The notes under the pieces: model-generated
What the model was told of the DNA's origin: nothing
The model's input: only the letters and a program-made list of their open reading frames with translations
Database searches by the model: none
NCBI GenBank assembly: GCA_024398055.1
Contig: CP073749.1
Span: 2,976,594-3,040,593, forward strand
Source of the DNA: a bacterium SCSIO 12741
Lineage (GTDB): Bacteria; Bacteroidota; Bacteroidia; Flavobacteriales_G; Salibacteraceae
Direction of reading: 5' to 3'
Length of the DNA: 64,000 nucleotides
Made by a program: the position numbers and the translations under genes
Part shown: positions 17,583 to 25,922 of the stretch, piece by piece
Position numbering within the stretch: position 1 is the stretch's first letter
Layout of the letters: the number at the start of each line of letters is the position of its first letter

Positions 17583-18974
17583 ATGAGAATTAGCCAAAAA
17601 CCAGCTCTGATCTTTCTTTTTCTATTTTCCCATTGGCTGGGTTTTGCTCAATTGGTAGTGGATACAAACTACACCGCAGAGCAACTCGTGGACCAAATTC
17701 TGGTGGGCAATGGAATGCGTGTTGGTAATATCGTGCTCAAAGGGCACCGAATTGGTCTGGGGCATTTTCAAAGTGATTCAGCGGTCATTGGAATGAATGA
17801 AGGATTGCTCCTGGCCACAGGCAGTGTGTTTGACGCCGAAGATTTAAATGAAACACCTGGGCAATCTGGTGTTCTATACAGCTACGGAACAGCCACTAAA
17901 GAACGCAAGCCCCGAAGGGGAGACCGTGATTTGAACCGGCTGGCTAAAGGCCGAACCTACGATGTCAACATCATCGAGTTTGATTTTGTGCCCTTCCACA
18001 ATCGGATTACGTTCAATTATTCCTTTGGATCTGAAGAGTTTGAAGAATATGTAGGTTCCAAATACAACGATGTGTTTGGCTTCTTTTTATCCGGACCGGG
18101 TGTTCGAAAAACCAATATCGCACTGCTTACAGGTACGGATATACCTATTGCCATCAACAATGTGAACCAACGCAAGTATCCCGAATACTACATTTCCAAC
18201 GACTACTTCATCAATTATGGATTGCTTAAGGGGATACCCGAGAAACCGCATTTGAACTTCTGGCAGTGGATTCGGATTAACCTTTTGGGAGGAAAATCTA
18301 AAACTGAAGAACAACCCTACTACATCGATGAGGGGAGAAAGGAGAAATTAAACCAAGTGCTTGTTGATGGATTTGAGTACGACGGATTTACGACCAAAAT
18401 GCAATGTACCTGGCTCGTGGAGCCTTTTCAGAAATACCACCTCAAAATTGCGGTAGGTGACGTAGGAGATGCCATTTTTGATTCCGGTGTTTTCATCGAA
18501 GCGGGCTCCTTTTCTTCGTTCAAAGACACCATGCCGGAGGACTTTGTCGATTACCCCGATTTGAGCCAGATCCTCAATTTCGATAGCATCTTCGGCATTT
18601 TTCCCGATACCGAGTTGATCGAAAATCCTTCACCCTTTCAGCTCACCACCATCTACTTCGATAGTGATGAGTATCGCTTGGTGGACACGGCAAAATCATA
18701 CCTAACTCAATTGGCGGAATACTTGAAAAAAGAAACCGATTGGAAAGCCGAAATATGGGGATACACCGACGCCGATGGCGGGGTAAATCACAACCAAAAA
18801 CTTTCTGAAAAGAGAGCCAAATCGGTACAGCGATTTCTCGTGGATCAGGGTATTCATTTTTCACGGATGACCTACCGGGGGTTAAACTATACTCATGCCG
18901 TGGGAGATAATGCCACTCAAAAAGGGAAGGCTCAAAACAGAAGGGTTGAGATTATCCTCTACAAGAACGAATAG
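17583..18974 (+). CDS. Choice-of-anchor L domain protein with C-terminal OmpA domain
   Basis: The 463-residue protein has a signal peptide (residues 1-22). Residues about 30-300 match the choice-of-anchor L module (DTNYTAEQLVDQILVGNG, VIGMNEGLLLATGS, FNYSFGSEEFEEYVGSKYNDVFGFFLSGPG). The last ~115 residues are an OmpA/MotB-type peptidoglycan-binding domain (TIYFDSDEYRLVDTA, GYTDADGGVNHNQKLSEKRAKSV, NRRVEIILYKN) with the diaminopimelate-binding Asp and Arg positions apparently retained. Choice-of-anchor L modules usually occur in surface proteins carrying T9SS sorting domains; here the anchor is a peptidoglycan-binding domain, placing at least that part in the periplasm. It ends at a strong hairpin terminator. 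Confidence 0.85.
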   Translation: MRISQKPALIFLFLFSHWLGFAQLVVDTNYTAEQLVDQILVGNGMRVGNIVLKGHRIGLGHFQSDSAVIGMNEGLLLATGSVFDAEDLNETPGQSGVLYSYGTATKERKPRRGDRDLNRLAKGRTYDVNIIEFDFVPFHNRITFNYSFGSEEFEEYVGSKYNDVFGFFLSGPGVRKTNIALLTGTDIPIAINNVNQRKYPEYYISNDYFINYGLLKGIPEKPHLNFWQWIRINLLGGKSKTEEQPYYIDEGRKEKLNQVLVDGFEYDGFTTKMQCTWLVEPFQKYHLKIAVGDVGDAIFDSGVFIEAGSFSSFKDTMPEDFVDYPDLSQILNFDSIFGIFPDTELIENPSPFQLTTIYFDSDEYRLVDTAKSYLTQLAEYLKKETDWKAEIWGYTDADGGVNHNQKLSEKRAKSVQRFLVDQGIHFSRMTYRGLNYTHAVGDNATQKGKAQNRRVEIILYKNE

Positions 18975-18991
18975 GAAGGGGATAAAACAAA

Positions 18992-19020
18992 AAAAGTCCG
19001 CCCGAAGGCAGACTTTTCTT
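18992..19020. terminator. Bidirectional intrinsic terminator
   Basis: AAAAGTCCGCC (18992-19002), loop CGAA, and GGCAGACTTTT (19007-19017) form an 11-bp stem with one mismatch, flanked by A and T tracts. It lies between the convergent OmpA-like and yceI genes and can stop transcription from both sides. Confidence 0.85.
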
Positions 19021-19039
19021 GACGTGATTCGCAAATTCC

Positions 19040-19642
19040 TTATTTGGAAGCGACCAATTTAAAGTCAAGCGTGAAATCGTCGTAGATCATTTTATCACCC
19101 AAGCCTTCAAAGAAGCTTCCAGAGGCGTATTTTACATTGAAATCAGAACGATCGATAACCACGGTTCCAGTTGCTGTTAGAGTACCGTTGCTTTCAGTAG
19201 ACTCTAATTCGAAGTTTACGTCTTTTGTAATTCCTTTAATCGTTACAGAAGCAACTACATTCGCTTTATTTCCACCGGCAGGTTTGATGGACTTGATTAC
19301 CATTTTTGCCTCTGGGAATTGGCTTACACCAAAGAAATCATCAGATTTTAGATGGCCTACCAATTTTCCATTGTATTCCGCATTTTCGATATCGGTACAA
19401 GTGATGGAATTCATGTCCATAACAATGTTTCCACCTTTGATGTTTCCATCGTCCATTTGCAGCGATCCTGATTTGAATTGAATCATTCCAACGTGCTCAC
19501 CGCCTACTTTGGTTCCCTTCCATTTAACGGTGCTGTTTTTGGTGTTTACGGTGTATGAGTCGCCGTCTCCGGCCATGCTGTTCATCGGGGCGGCTGCGAT
19601 TAAGGTTAAAGCGGCAGCGGCAATCCATTTGGTAATTTTCAT
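19040..19642 (-). CDS. YceI-family periplasmic lipid-binding protein
   Basis: The 200-residue protein has a signal peptide (about residues 1-24) and the YceI pattern YTVNTKNSTVKWKGTKVGGEHVGMI, then KSDDFFGVSQFPEAKMVI and a final VIDRSDFNVKYASGSF. YceI proteins have a lipocalin-like barrel that binds polyisoprenoids or similar lipids and are often induced by stress. Alignment of its start and the 25-base gap to doxX indicate a marR-controlled doxX-yceI operon. Ligand not predictable. Confidence 0.93.
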   Translation of the reverse strand: MKITKWIAAAALTLIAAAPMNSMAGDGDSYTVNTKNSTVKWKGTKVGGEHVGMIQFKSGSLQMDDGNIKGGNIVMDMNSITCTDIENAEYNGKLVGHLKSDDFFGVSQFPEAKMVIKSIKPAGGNKANVVASVTIKGITKDVNFELESTESNGTLTATGTVVIDRSDFNVKYASGSFFEGLGDKMIYDDFTLDFKLVASK

Positions 19643-19667
19643 AATGATGTCGTATTTGAGTTAATGA

Positions 19668-20045
19668 TTATTTGCTTACAAGAATTTTAAAGTGGCTCCA
19701 ATCGGAGATGATCAAGTAGATCACAAGACCAAAAGCTAAGGTTGCTCCTCCAACTCCGGCTGGGTCCAGAAATAGGTGGAAGAGGAAGGCATTCAGCATA
19801 ATGGGAGCAAGAATGGTTAATGCGGCTCTGGTGTAAAGGTTAAAGATCAGTAGCAAACCTGCTATCACCTCTAATCCCTTTACCAATACCATGAGGTATC
19901 CTGAATTGACCAGGGCGCCCATGAAATTTGCCGCTGCTTCTGGAGCAGGTGGCAAGGGCATAAAGTGAAAAAATCCGTTGAGGCCAAAGAAGACCATCAT
20001 TAGTCCGAGTAAGATTCTCAGGACCATTGTAATTTTTGCTTTCAT
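19668..20045 (-). CDS. DoxX-like membrane protein
   Basis: A 125-residue protein with four hydrophobic segments. The first (MVLRILLGLMMVFFGLNGFFHF) and second (GYLMVLVKGLEVIAGLLLIF) are typical of the DoxX/DoxD family of small redox-associated membrane proteins. Function is not established for most members. It sits between marR and yceI, and a candidate MarR operator lies 31 bases upstream of its start, so it is likely induced together with yceI. Confidence 0.85.
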   Translation of the reverse strand: MKAKITMVLRILLGLMMVFFGLNGFFHFMPLPPAPEAAANFMGALVNSGYLMVLVKGLEVIAGLLLIFNLYTRAALTILAPIMLNAFLFHLFLDPAGVGGATLAFGLVIYLIISDWSHFKILVSK

Positions 20046-20075
20046 TTTACTTTTATTGAGTGTTAAAACATTAAG

Positions 20076-20092
20076 TGTATATACATGTAATA
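20076..20092. promoter_or_regulatory. Candidate MarR operator upstream of doxX-yceI
   Basis: TGTATATACATGTAATA contains the palindromes TGTATATACA and TACATGTA. A 17-base site differing at two positions, one of them in the core, occurs before marR itself (20582-20598). Position 31 bases ahead of doxX suits a repressor site. Confidence 0.65.
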
Positions 20093-20104
20093 GAATAAAA
20101 TTTT

Positions 20105-20551
20105 TTATTCTCTCATTTTGTCCAAAAGCCGGCTTAGTTCAATAGCCTCTTCGCTGGTCAGCTTAAATTTCTCAGCGGCACCGTCCAATTCGTTGGAAGC
20201 TTTTTCAATTAGTTCCAACCCTTTTTCGGTGATTACCACATCTACACGTCTTCTATCTTCCGGGCAACTCGTACGTTCCACTAATTTTTTGGCCAGTAAC
20301 TTATCCACCAGGCGAGAAGCATTGCTCATCTTATCCATCATACGCTCGGTAAGGAGTTTGATCGATGCAGGATTAGGGTATTGACCTCTTAGAATACGGA
20401 GAATGTTGAACTGCTGAGAAGAGATACCATAAGGCTTTAAGCGTTCACTGTGTGTCCGATTCAAAAAGAGGTAGGTATAATGCAGATTGACCAACGCCCG
20501 TTGTAAATCGGATTTAAATTGCTTTTGCTTGATTTCGTCTTCAATTCTCAT
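20105..20551 (-). CDS. MarR-family transcriptional regulator
   Basis: The 148-residue protein has the winged-helix MarR layout: an N-terminal dimerisation helix, YGISSQQFNILRILRGQYPNP, recognition region NASRLVDKLLAKKLVERTSCPEDRRRVDVVITEKG (DxR wing motif at DRRRVDV) and a C-terminal helix. MarR proteins are usually repressors released by small phenolics, oxidants or other ligands. Two copies of a shared palindromic site, one before this gene and one before doxX, point to autoregulation and control of doxX-yceI. No cysteine cluster that would make it an obvious redox sensor is seen beyond one Cys near the wing. Confidence 0.92.
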   Translation of the reverse strand: MRIEDEIKQKQFKSDLQRALVNLHYTYLFLNRTHSERLKPYGISSQQFNILRILRGQYPNPASIKLLTERMMDKMSNASRLVDKLLAKKLVERTSCPEDRRRVDVVITEKGLELIEKASNELDGAAEKFKLTSEEAIELSRLLDKMRE

Positions 20552-20558
20552 GACGGGG

Positions 20559-20566
20559 CAAATATA
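20559..20566 (-). promoter_or_regulatory. -7 box of marR
   Basis: On the minus strand TATATTTG is a perfect TAnnTTTG box, 7 bases before the marR ATG. The candidate operator at 20582-20598 covers the region where a -33 element would lie. Confidence 0.6.
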
Positions 20567-20581
20567 TTCATTTGCATTTAA

Positions 20582-20598
20582 TGTATGTACATGTAAAA
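20582..20598. promoter_or_regulatory. Candidate MarR operator upstream of marR
   Basis: TGTATGTACATGTAAAA shares the consensus TGTATRTACATGTAAWA with the site before doxX. It lies 15 bases upstream of the marR -7 box, so binding would block the promoter. Confidence 0.65.
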
Positions 20599-20632
20599 TG
20601 TAAAAATCTCTTAAGGTTGCGTAAATTGTGCA

Positions 20633-21250
20633 CTACCGGTTAAAGGATCCTTCAAATAGTGTTCGGTGCTGAATACTGCTGCCCAGGGTGATTTCATCGG
20701 CATAGTGCAACTCGTCACCCACGCTCACTCCACGGGCAATGGTGGTGATTTTTATTCCCAGAGGTTGAATCTTTTTGTAGAGGTAAAAGCCGGTTGTATC
20801 TCCTTCCATCGTTGCATTGAGGGCCATGATCACTTCTTCCGTTCCCTCCTCCTTAATGCGATCGAGCAGAGTCCCCAGGTTCAAGTCGCCAGGTCCGATT
20901 CCATCCATGGGCGAAATTACCCCACCCAATACGTGGTACAATCCGCCGTATTGTCGCGTAGCTTCTATGGCGATTACATCCCGAAGATCTTCCACCAGGC
21001 AAATGATCTTTTGGTTGCGGGCTGGATTACTACAAATACCGCACAACTCCTGATCAGACAGGTTTCCGCATTTATGACAATGCCGAATGTTTTGCTTCAT
21101 GGCGGCAATGGCCTTCGAAAAACCGAGCACTTCATTCTCATCACGTCGAAGGAGATGAAGAGCCAATCGAAGGGCTGTTTTTTTGCCAATTCCGGGTAAT
21201 GAGGCAATTTCATCTACCGCTTCCTGTAGGTATTTGGAAGGTAAATCCAT
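20633..21250 (-). CDS. recR: Recombination mediator protein RecR
   Basis: The 205-residue protein has the N-terminal helix-hairpin-helix (EIASLPGIGKKTALRLALHLL), the C4 zinc finger CHKCGNLSDQELCGIC, and the Toprim domain starting with ICLVEDLRDVIAIEATRQY and containing NATMEGDTTGFYL. With RecF/RecO it loads RecA on SSB-covered gapped DNA. Length and domain order are normal. A perfect -7 box ends 4 bases before the ATG. It is divergent from the symporter gene. Confidence 0.97.
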   Translation of the reverse strand: MDLPSKYLQEAVDEIASLPGIGKKTALRLALHLLRRDENEVLGFSKAIAAMKQNIRHCHKCGNLSDQELCGICSNPARNQKIICLVEDLRDVIAIEATRQYGGLYHVLGGVISPMDGIGPGDLNLGTLLDRIKEEGTEEVIMALNATMEGDTTGFYLYKKIQPLGIKITTIARGVSVGDELHYADEITLGSSIQHRTLFEGSFNR

Positions 21251-21254
21251 GGGG

Positions 21255-21262
21255 CAAAATTA
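21255..21262 (-). promoter_or_regulatory. -7 box of recR (leaderless type)
   Basis: On the minus strand TAATTTTG matches TAnnTTTG and is followed by CCCC and the ATG at 21250, a 4-base spacing. Confidence 0.6.
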
Positions 21263-21339
21263 GCTAATTCAACGTCAGAATGTGGATGATTTTCACTACA
21301 ATTCCAAGGAACGGCGACCCGTTTGCTTTTATTTGCGGT

Positions 21340-22785
21340 ATGTCACCTGAAATGATCATTGTAGCCGTTTTTGGCTATTTTCTCTTTCTGGCCGGTATAT
21401 CCTGGTATACCACAAGAGCCAGCAGCTCCAACGAAGCTTTTTTTACTGGAAATAAACAATCACCTTGGTTTATCGTGGCCTTTGGAATGATTGGTACCTC
21501 TTTATCCGGGGTTACCTTTATCTCCGTTCCGGGCTGGGTGGCTACCAGTTCGTTTTCCTACATGCAAATGGTGCTGGGCTATTTGGCGGGCTATTTAGTC
21601 ATTGGCCTTATTCTCATGCCGCTATACTATCGACTCAATCTCACATCGATTTATACCTACCTCGAGGAGCGTTTTGGTTTAAATACTTACAAAACCGGGG
21701 CGTGGTATTTTTTGATCAGTCGGGTAATAGGTGCTTCTTTTCGATTGTATTTGGTGGCTATGGTTTTTCAGGAAGCCGTATTCAAACAAATGGGGAAGGA
21801 CGTTCCTTTTTCAGTTACGGTTCTCATCACCATTGCGCTAATCTGGGTTTATACGCACCGAGGCGGAATTAAAACCATTATCTGGACGGATACCCTTCAA
21901 ACTCTTTTTATGCTCCTCGCTGTGGTGATCACTCTTTGGGTGGTAGCCAATCAATTGGACCTCAGTTTCACCGGAATGTTTGGAGCGGTGAAATCTAGTG
22001 AATACAGCCAGGTCTTTTTCTGGGACTGGGAGTCTAAGCTATTTTTTCCAAAGCAGTTTCTCGCCGGGGCCTTCATTGCTATTTGTATGACGGGTCTCGA
22101 TCAGGATATGATGCAAAAGAACCTCAGTTGTAAGAGCCTTGGAGATGCCCAGAAAAACATGTTTTGGTTCAGCTTGATTCTGGTTGTGGTCAATCTTTTG
22201 TTTTTAAGCCTTGGAGCGTTGTTGTATTTGTTTGCCGCTACCAACAATATTGCTATCCCTGAAATGACCGATAAGCTTTACCCCATGCTGGCCACCGAGG
22301 GTTACCTTGGACCCATTGTTGGATTGCTATTTGTCCTCGGACTCATCGCTGCGGCCTACTCTTCCGCCGATTCGGCTTTAACGGCTTTGACGACGAGCTT
22401 TTGTGTGGATATTTTAGGATTCAATCGGAAGAAGGTCGAAAATCCGGAGCAAACCCGAAAATTGGTTCACCTTACCATTTCCATAGTCCTACTTTTGGTG
22501 ATCGTCACTTTTGAGAACTTTACAGATGATGCCGTCATCAAGAAGCTCTTTGAATTGGCTGGATATACCTACGGGCCGCTATTAGGACTTTATTCTTTTG
22601 GCTTGTTTATGCCCAATCGGGTTCCGGATAAGTTGGTTCCCATTGTTTGCATTCTGGCCCCCGTTATTTGTTGGCTGCTCACGCTTCAATTTGCCATAGG
22701 TTTTGAGCTCTTAATTATCAATGGACTAATCACCTTCGTGGGGCTTGCTATTATCGCTCAATTCAGGCCTAAAACGGCTTCTTAA
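21340..22785 (+). CDS. Sodium:solute symporter (SSS family)
   Basis: About 481 residues from the ATG at 21340 with roughly 13 membrane segments. Typical features are FAWSTR-like YTTRASSSNEAFFTGNKQSPW, GTSLSGVTFISVPGW, YLEERFG, and the sodium-site helix with LIAAAYSSADSALTALTTSF. The family couples Na+ to import of sugars, amino acids, vitamins or other small organics; the substrate is not predictable. An ATG 60 bases further upstream is possible, but the chosen start gives a normal N-terminus directly before the first membrane helix and has a near-consensus -7 box (TTTATTTG) 4 bases upstream. Confidence 0.9.
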   Translation: MSPEMIIVAVFGYFLFLAGISWYTTRASSSNEAFFTGNKQSPWFIVAFGMIGTSLSGVTFISVPGWVATSSFSYMQMVLGYLAGYLVIGLILMPLYYRLNLTSIYTYLEERFGLNTYKTGAWYFLISRVIGASFRLYLVAMVFQEAVFKQMGKDVPFSVTVLITIALIWVYTHRGGIKTIIWTDTLQTLFMLLAVVITLWVVANQLDLSFTGMFGAVKSSEYSQVFFWDWESKLFFPKQFLAGAFIAICMTGLDQDMMQKNLSCKSLGDAQKNMFWFSLILVVVNLLFLSLGALLYLFAATNNIAIPEMTDKLYPMLATEGYLGPIVGLLFVLGLIAAAYSSADSALTALTTSFCVDILGFNRKKVENPEQTRKLVHLTISIVLLLVIVTFENFTDDAVIKKLFELAGYTYGPLLGLYSFGLFMPNRVPDKLVPIVCILAPVICWLLTLQFAIGFELLIINGLITFVGLAIIAQFRPKTAS

Positions 22786-22821
22786 TCTCCTTTTCTTTAA
22801 GGCAGCCCTAAGGGCATAAAA

Positions 22822-22851
22822 AAAGGGCTGCTTCCTAAGAAGCAACCCTTT
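22822..22851. terminator. Bidirectional intrinsic terminator
   Basis: AAAGGGCTGCTTC (22822-22834), loop CTAA, and GAAGCAACCCTTT (22839-22851) form a 13-bp stem with one mismatch, with an A tract on the left. It separates the convergent symporter and PKD genes. Confidence 0.85.
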
Positions 22852-22889
22852 CTGACTATCGGGGAAATAGTGCTATGATATAACCACCA

Positions 22890-25706
22890 TTATCTTTTGT
22901 AAATAGGGTATGTTGCTTTGTTCTGTCCCGTTGAAATCTCTAGGTAGTATACTCCAGAGGACAACGATTGAGAGGTCAAATCCAACGTATGCGTCAGTCC
23001 TCGCTCAGCAGATAAGGAGGTTTCCAATAGCATAGCCTTTCCAGTCAGGTCGTACAAACGAATGCTCACTTGATCAATGTCTTGTGACCAGCTGATGTTA
23101 ATTTGATTATCAAATGGGTTAGGGTAAACGCTTACCGATGAAGCTTCCAAGTTTACATTTTGTGCACTTAGAGAGTTAACGGTTACGCTTTTACAAACGC
23201 TATCCATACAGCTGCGGGTAGAATCCTCTACGTATAGACATACAGTGTAGGTTCCAGGAGCGGCATAAGTATGGGCTGCATCGTAAGTGTAAGCGTGATT
23301 TCCATCTCCGAAAGTCCAGTAAGTGTAAGTCAATGGCTGAGCAGAGGTAGAAGTATTGATAAATACGAAGGTTCCGTTAGAATCAATAATGTTGAAGTCT
23401 GCTGCACAAGCAACTGGTGCAGAAAGAACCAATGTATCGCAATGCGTATCCCAGCAATTGGTCAAGGAATCAACAATGGTCAAGCATACAACATACGTTC
23501 CATAGTTTGCGTAGTTGTGAGTTGGGTTCTTCACAGAAGATCCAGGAGTTCCATCACCAAAGTTCCAGCTGTAAGTCACGGAACCTGAGTTAGGAATAGA
23601 CTGGTTCATGAATATAACGTTCTTTCCGTTTGGTACTGGAGTGAATTTAGCATCACAAGTAACCGGAGCGGAGATGGTAAACGTTTGACAAGTAGAGTCT
23701 GAACACTGGTTCAGGGAGTCCTGAATGTGCAGACACACGGTGTAAGTTCCAGGAGTGGTGAACGTTCTGTTTACGTGACGAGTTCCGTATACGGTACCGT
23801 CGCTAAATACCCACTGATAGGTAACTCCAAACTGTGGAGTAGAAGTGTTCACGAATGACAGGTTATTCGGATTCAAAGAATCTGGAATAATGTTGAAGCT
23901 CGCTTGACATGGATTCGTACTGGTCACTACTAATGTGTCGCAGAAAGAATTGTTACAGTTGTTAAGAGAGTCATACATAGTTAAGCAAACTACGTAAGTA
24001 CCAGGATTTTGGTAGTGGTGCTGAGGATTTTTGTTCCACAGAGTAGTACCGTCACCCATATCCCAAATCCAGGTAATGGCACCGTTATTTGGAGTAGATG
24101 TGTTGGTGAAGAAGTACAACAAAGAAGATCCTGAGTAAGTGAAGGAAGCTTTACAGTTTCCACTTCCACCGCCTTGAACAGAGATGGTATCACAACGAGT
24201 GCTTGAGCAGTTGTTCAAAGAATCGGTAATAGTCAAGCAAACTACGTAGCTACCAGAAACGGCATATCCGTGAGAAGGGTTAGCGCTGTAAGCGTAATTT
24301 CCATCACCGAAGTTCCAGAAGTAACTGGTTCCTGGAGTAGTTCCTGTAGAAGAGTTAAAGAAGCTTGCAGATAGACCACTAATGTTGTAGTTGAAAGAAG
24401 CTTGACAAGGTGTAGTACCTCCAACCGTTACTGTATCACAGAAAGTGCTGAAGCAGTTGCTGCTGGTATCGGTCATGGTCAAACAAACAACGTAAGTACC
24501 AGCTTGTGGGTAAGAGTAAGCAGTGTTGTAACCGTTCATAGTAACACCGTTACCCATGTTCCAGGAGTAAGTGGTTCCAAAGGTAGATCCACCTGCAGAA
24601 GTGTTACTAGTAACCACAGTAAGACCAGTAGTGGTGTGTGTAAAGCTTGCTGCACAAGGAGCAGCACCAGTAATGGTGATTACCTTACAAATGGAATCAA
24701 AGCAGTTTTGAGAGCTATCTACAATAGTCAAACATGCCAGGTAGTTACCGTTTGTTGTGTAAGTGTGAACTGGATTTACAAGAGAAGAGTTAGATCCATC
24801 TCCAAAAGTCCAGGTATTAGAAATGTTGTTGTTTGAGGTATTGGTGAAAGTTACCGTTCCATTGTTGTTCGTGTAATTGAAATTGGCAGAACAACCGGTT
24901 GAAGAACTGGTAACCGTTACAGATTTACAAATCGAGTCTGTACAGTTTTGTAGGGAATCTTGAATAATTAGACACACTGTGTAAGTACCTGCAGAAGAGT
25001 AAGTGTAGGTAGGATTGGTAGCCATAGAGCTTGATCCATCACCAAAATACCAAGTGTTGTATACGTTGTTGCTTGAACTGTTGCTGAAAGTAGCAGTAGT
25101 ACCGGAAGCGCTGTAGCTAAAGTTAGCGCTACAGTTAGATCCACTTGAACCGGCTACAGTTACCGACTTACAAATAGAATCGCTACAGTTGTTTACGGTA
25201 TCAACCACCGTCAAACAAACCATGTAGTTACCTGCTGAAGAGTAGGTGTGATTGGGGTAATAAGCAGTAGATGTGTTACCATCTCCGAAATCCCAGTATA
25301 GACTGTATCCAAACGTAGCATAGGAAGAGTCAATGAAATAAGCTGTAAGTCCTGATGTAGAACTGGAAAAGTCGGCGGTACAGCCACCACCAGGAGTACC
25401 GGCAATCACTACCGTGTCACAGTAGGTATGGGTACAAGATTGAGAAGAATCACTTACTGTCAAGCAGATCAGGTAAGTACCTGCAGTGTTGTAAGTTTTT
25501 GTGTGAGTGTTGGCGTAAGAGTAGCCGTAAGTGTTGTCCCCGTATGACCAAGTCAACGAGTTGTAACTGGATGAACTGTTGGTGATCGTCACCGTAGATC
25601 CCGAAACGGATGTACTGAACGACGCCAAACACTGGGCGTTGGAAATCACAGGGATTAATCCACCCAGCAACACCAGTAAGAGTAAAGTTGTTTTAATGCG
25701 TCTCAT
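22890..25706 (-). CDS. Ten-PKD-repeat secreted protein, T9SS type A
   Basis: About 938 residues from the ATG at 25706 (a GTG 27 bases upstream is less likely), with a signal peptide ending near SNAQC. It then has ten PKD-like domains of about 80-85 residues, each with WxFGDG and a YxxxGTYxVCLT strand. Almost every unit carries four cysteines at fixed places: before the first strand (CxASF), in VCL, in NC, and in C-D/K-x-V. The C-terminus (VSVYPNPFDNQINI to SGVYYLEISTG) is a type A T9SS sorting domain. PKD arrays act as rigid extracellular spacers or ligand-binding stalks. It is the last gene of the sigma/anti-sigma/PKD cluster and has its own upstream terminator-separated promoter region. Confidence 0.88.
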   Translation of the reverse strand: MRRIKTTLLLLVLLGGLIPVISNAQCLASFSTSVSGSTVTITNSSSSYNSLTWSYGDNTYGYSYANTHTKTYNTAGTYLICLTVSDSSQSCTHTYCDTVVIAGTPGGGCTADFSSSTSGLTAYFIDSSYATFGYSLYWDFGDGNTSTAYYPNHTYSSAGNYMVCLTVVDTVNNCSDSICKSVTVAGSSGSNCSANFSYSASGTTATFSNSSSNNVYNTWYFGDGSSSMATNPTYTYSSAGTYTVCLIIQDSLQNCTDSICKSVTVTSSSTGCSANFNYTNNNGTVTFTNTSNNNISNTWTFGDGSNSSLVNPVHTYTTNGNYLACLTIVDSSQNCFDSICKVITITGAAPCAASFTHTTTGLTVVTSNTSAGGSTFGTTYSWNMGNGVTMNGYNTAYSYPQAGTYVVCLTMTDTSSNCFSTFCDTVTVGGTTPCQASFNYNISGLSASFFNSSTGTTPGTSYFWNFGDGNYAYSANPSHGYAVSGSYVVCLTITDSLNNCSSTRCDTISVQGGGSGNCKASFTYSGSSLLYFFTNTSTPNNGAITWIWDMGDGTTLWNKNPQHHYQNPGTYVVCLTMYDSLNNCNNSFCDTLVVTSTNPCQASFNIIPDSLNPNNLSFVNTSTPQFGVTYQWVFSDGTVYGTRHVNRTFTTPGTYTVCLHIQDSLNQCSDSTCQTFTISAPVTCDAKFTPVPNGKNVIFMNQSIPNSGSVTYSWNFGDGTPGSSVKNPTHNYANYGTYVVCLTIVDSLTNCWDTHCDTLVLSAPVACAADFNIIDSNGTFVFINTSTSAQPLTYTYWTFGDGNHAYTYDAAHTYAAPGTYTVCLYVEDSTRSCMDSVCKSVTVNSLSAQNVNLEASSVSVYPNPFDNQINISWSQDIDQVSIRLYDLTGKAMLLETSLSAERGLTHTLDLTSQSLSSGVYYLEISTGQNKATYPIYKR

Positions 25707-25814
25707 AATTTGGGTTTTATAAATCTTTCCCACCCCTACAAGGCGTTTTCTAGGAATGTTGGGTTAAAATGAAATTTTTTTTGAGAAATATTTAATTGAT
25801 TGTCAGGTAGATAC

Positions 25815-25859
25815 AAAAAAAAGCTCCAACTTCTGGCGGGGAGCCTGAAGAAAGAGCTT
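25815..25859 (-). terminator. Intrinsic terminator of the 25923 PKD gene
   Basis: Read on the minus strand, AAGCTC...GAGCTT is an outer stem, with an inner CTTC-a-GGC / GCC-a-GAAG stem and loop TCCCC, followed by a run of eight T. It lies between the two PKD genes, so the downstream PKD gene probably has its own promoter. Confidence 0.75.
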
Positions 25860-25865
25860 GAATGT

Positions 25866-25921
25866 CATTCCGACTGAATCGGAATGTCGCCGAGTCAATG
25901 ATGTTTTCCCAGGGAAAACAT
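25866..25921. repeat. Two perfect inverted repeats after the 25923 PKD gene
   Basis: CATTCCGA-CTGAA-TCGGAATG (25866-25886) and ATGTTTTCCC-A-GGGAAAACAT (25901-25921) lie back to back, the second touching the stop codon of the PKD gene. Neither has a T tract, so they may stabilise the mRNA end or be protein-binding sites. Confidence 0.6.
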
Positions 25922-25922
25922 G

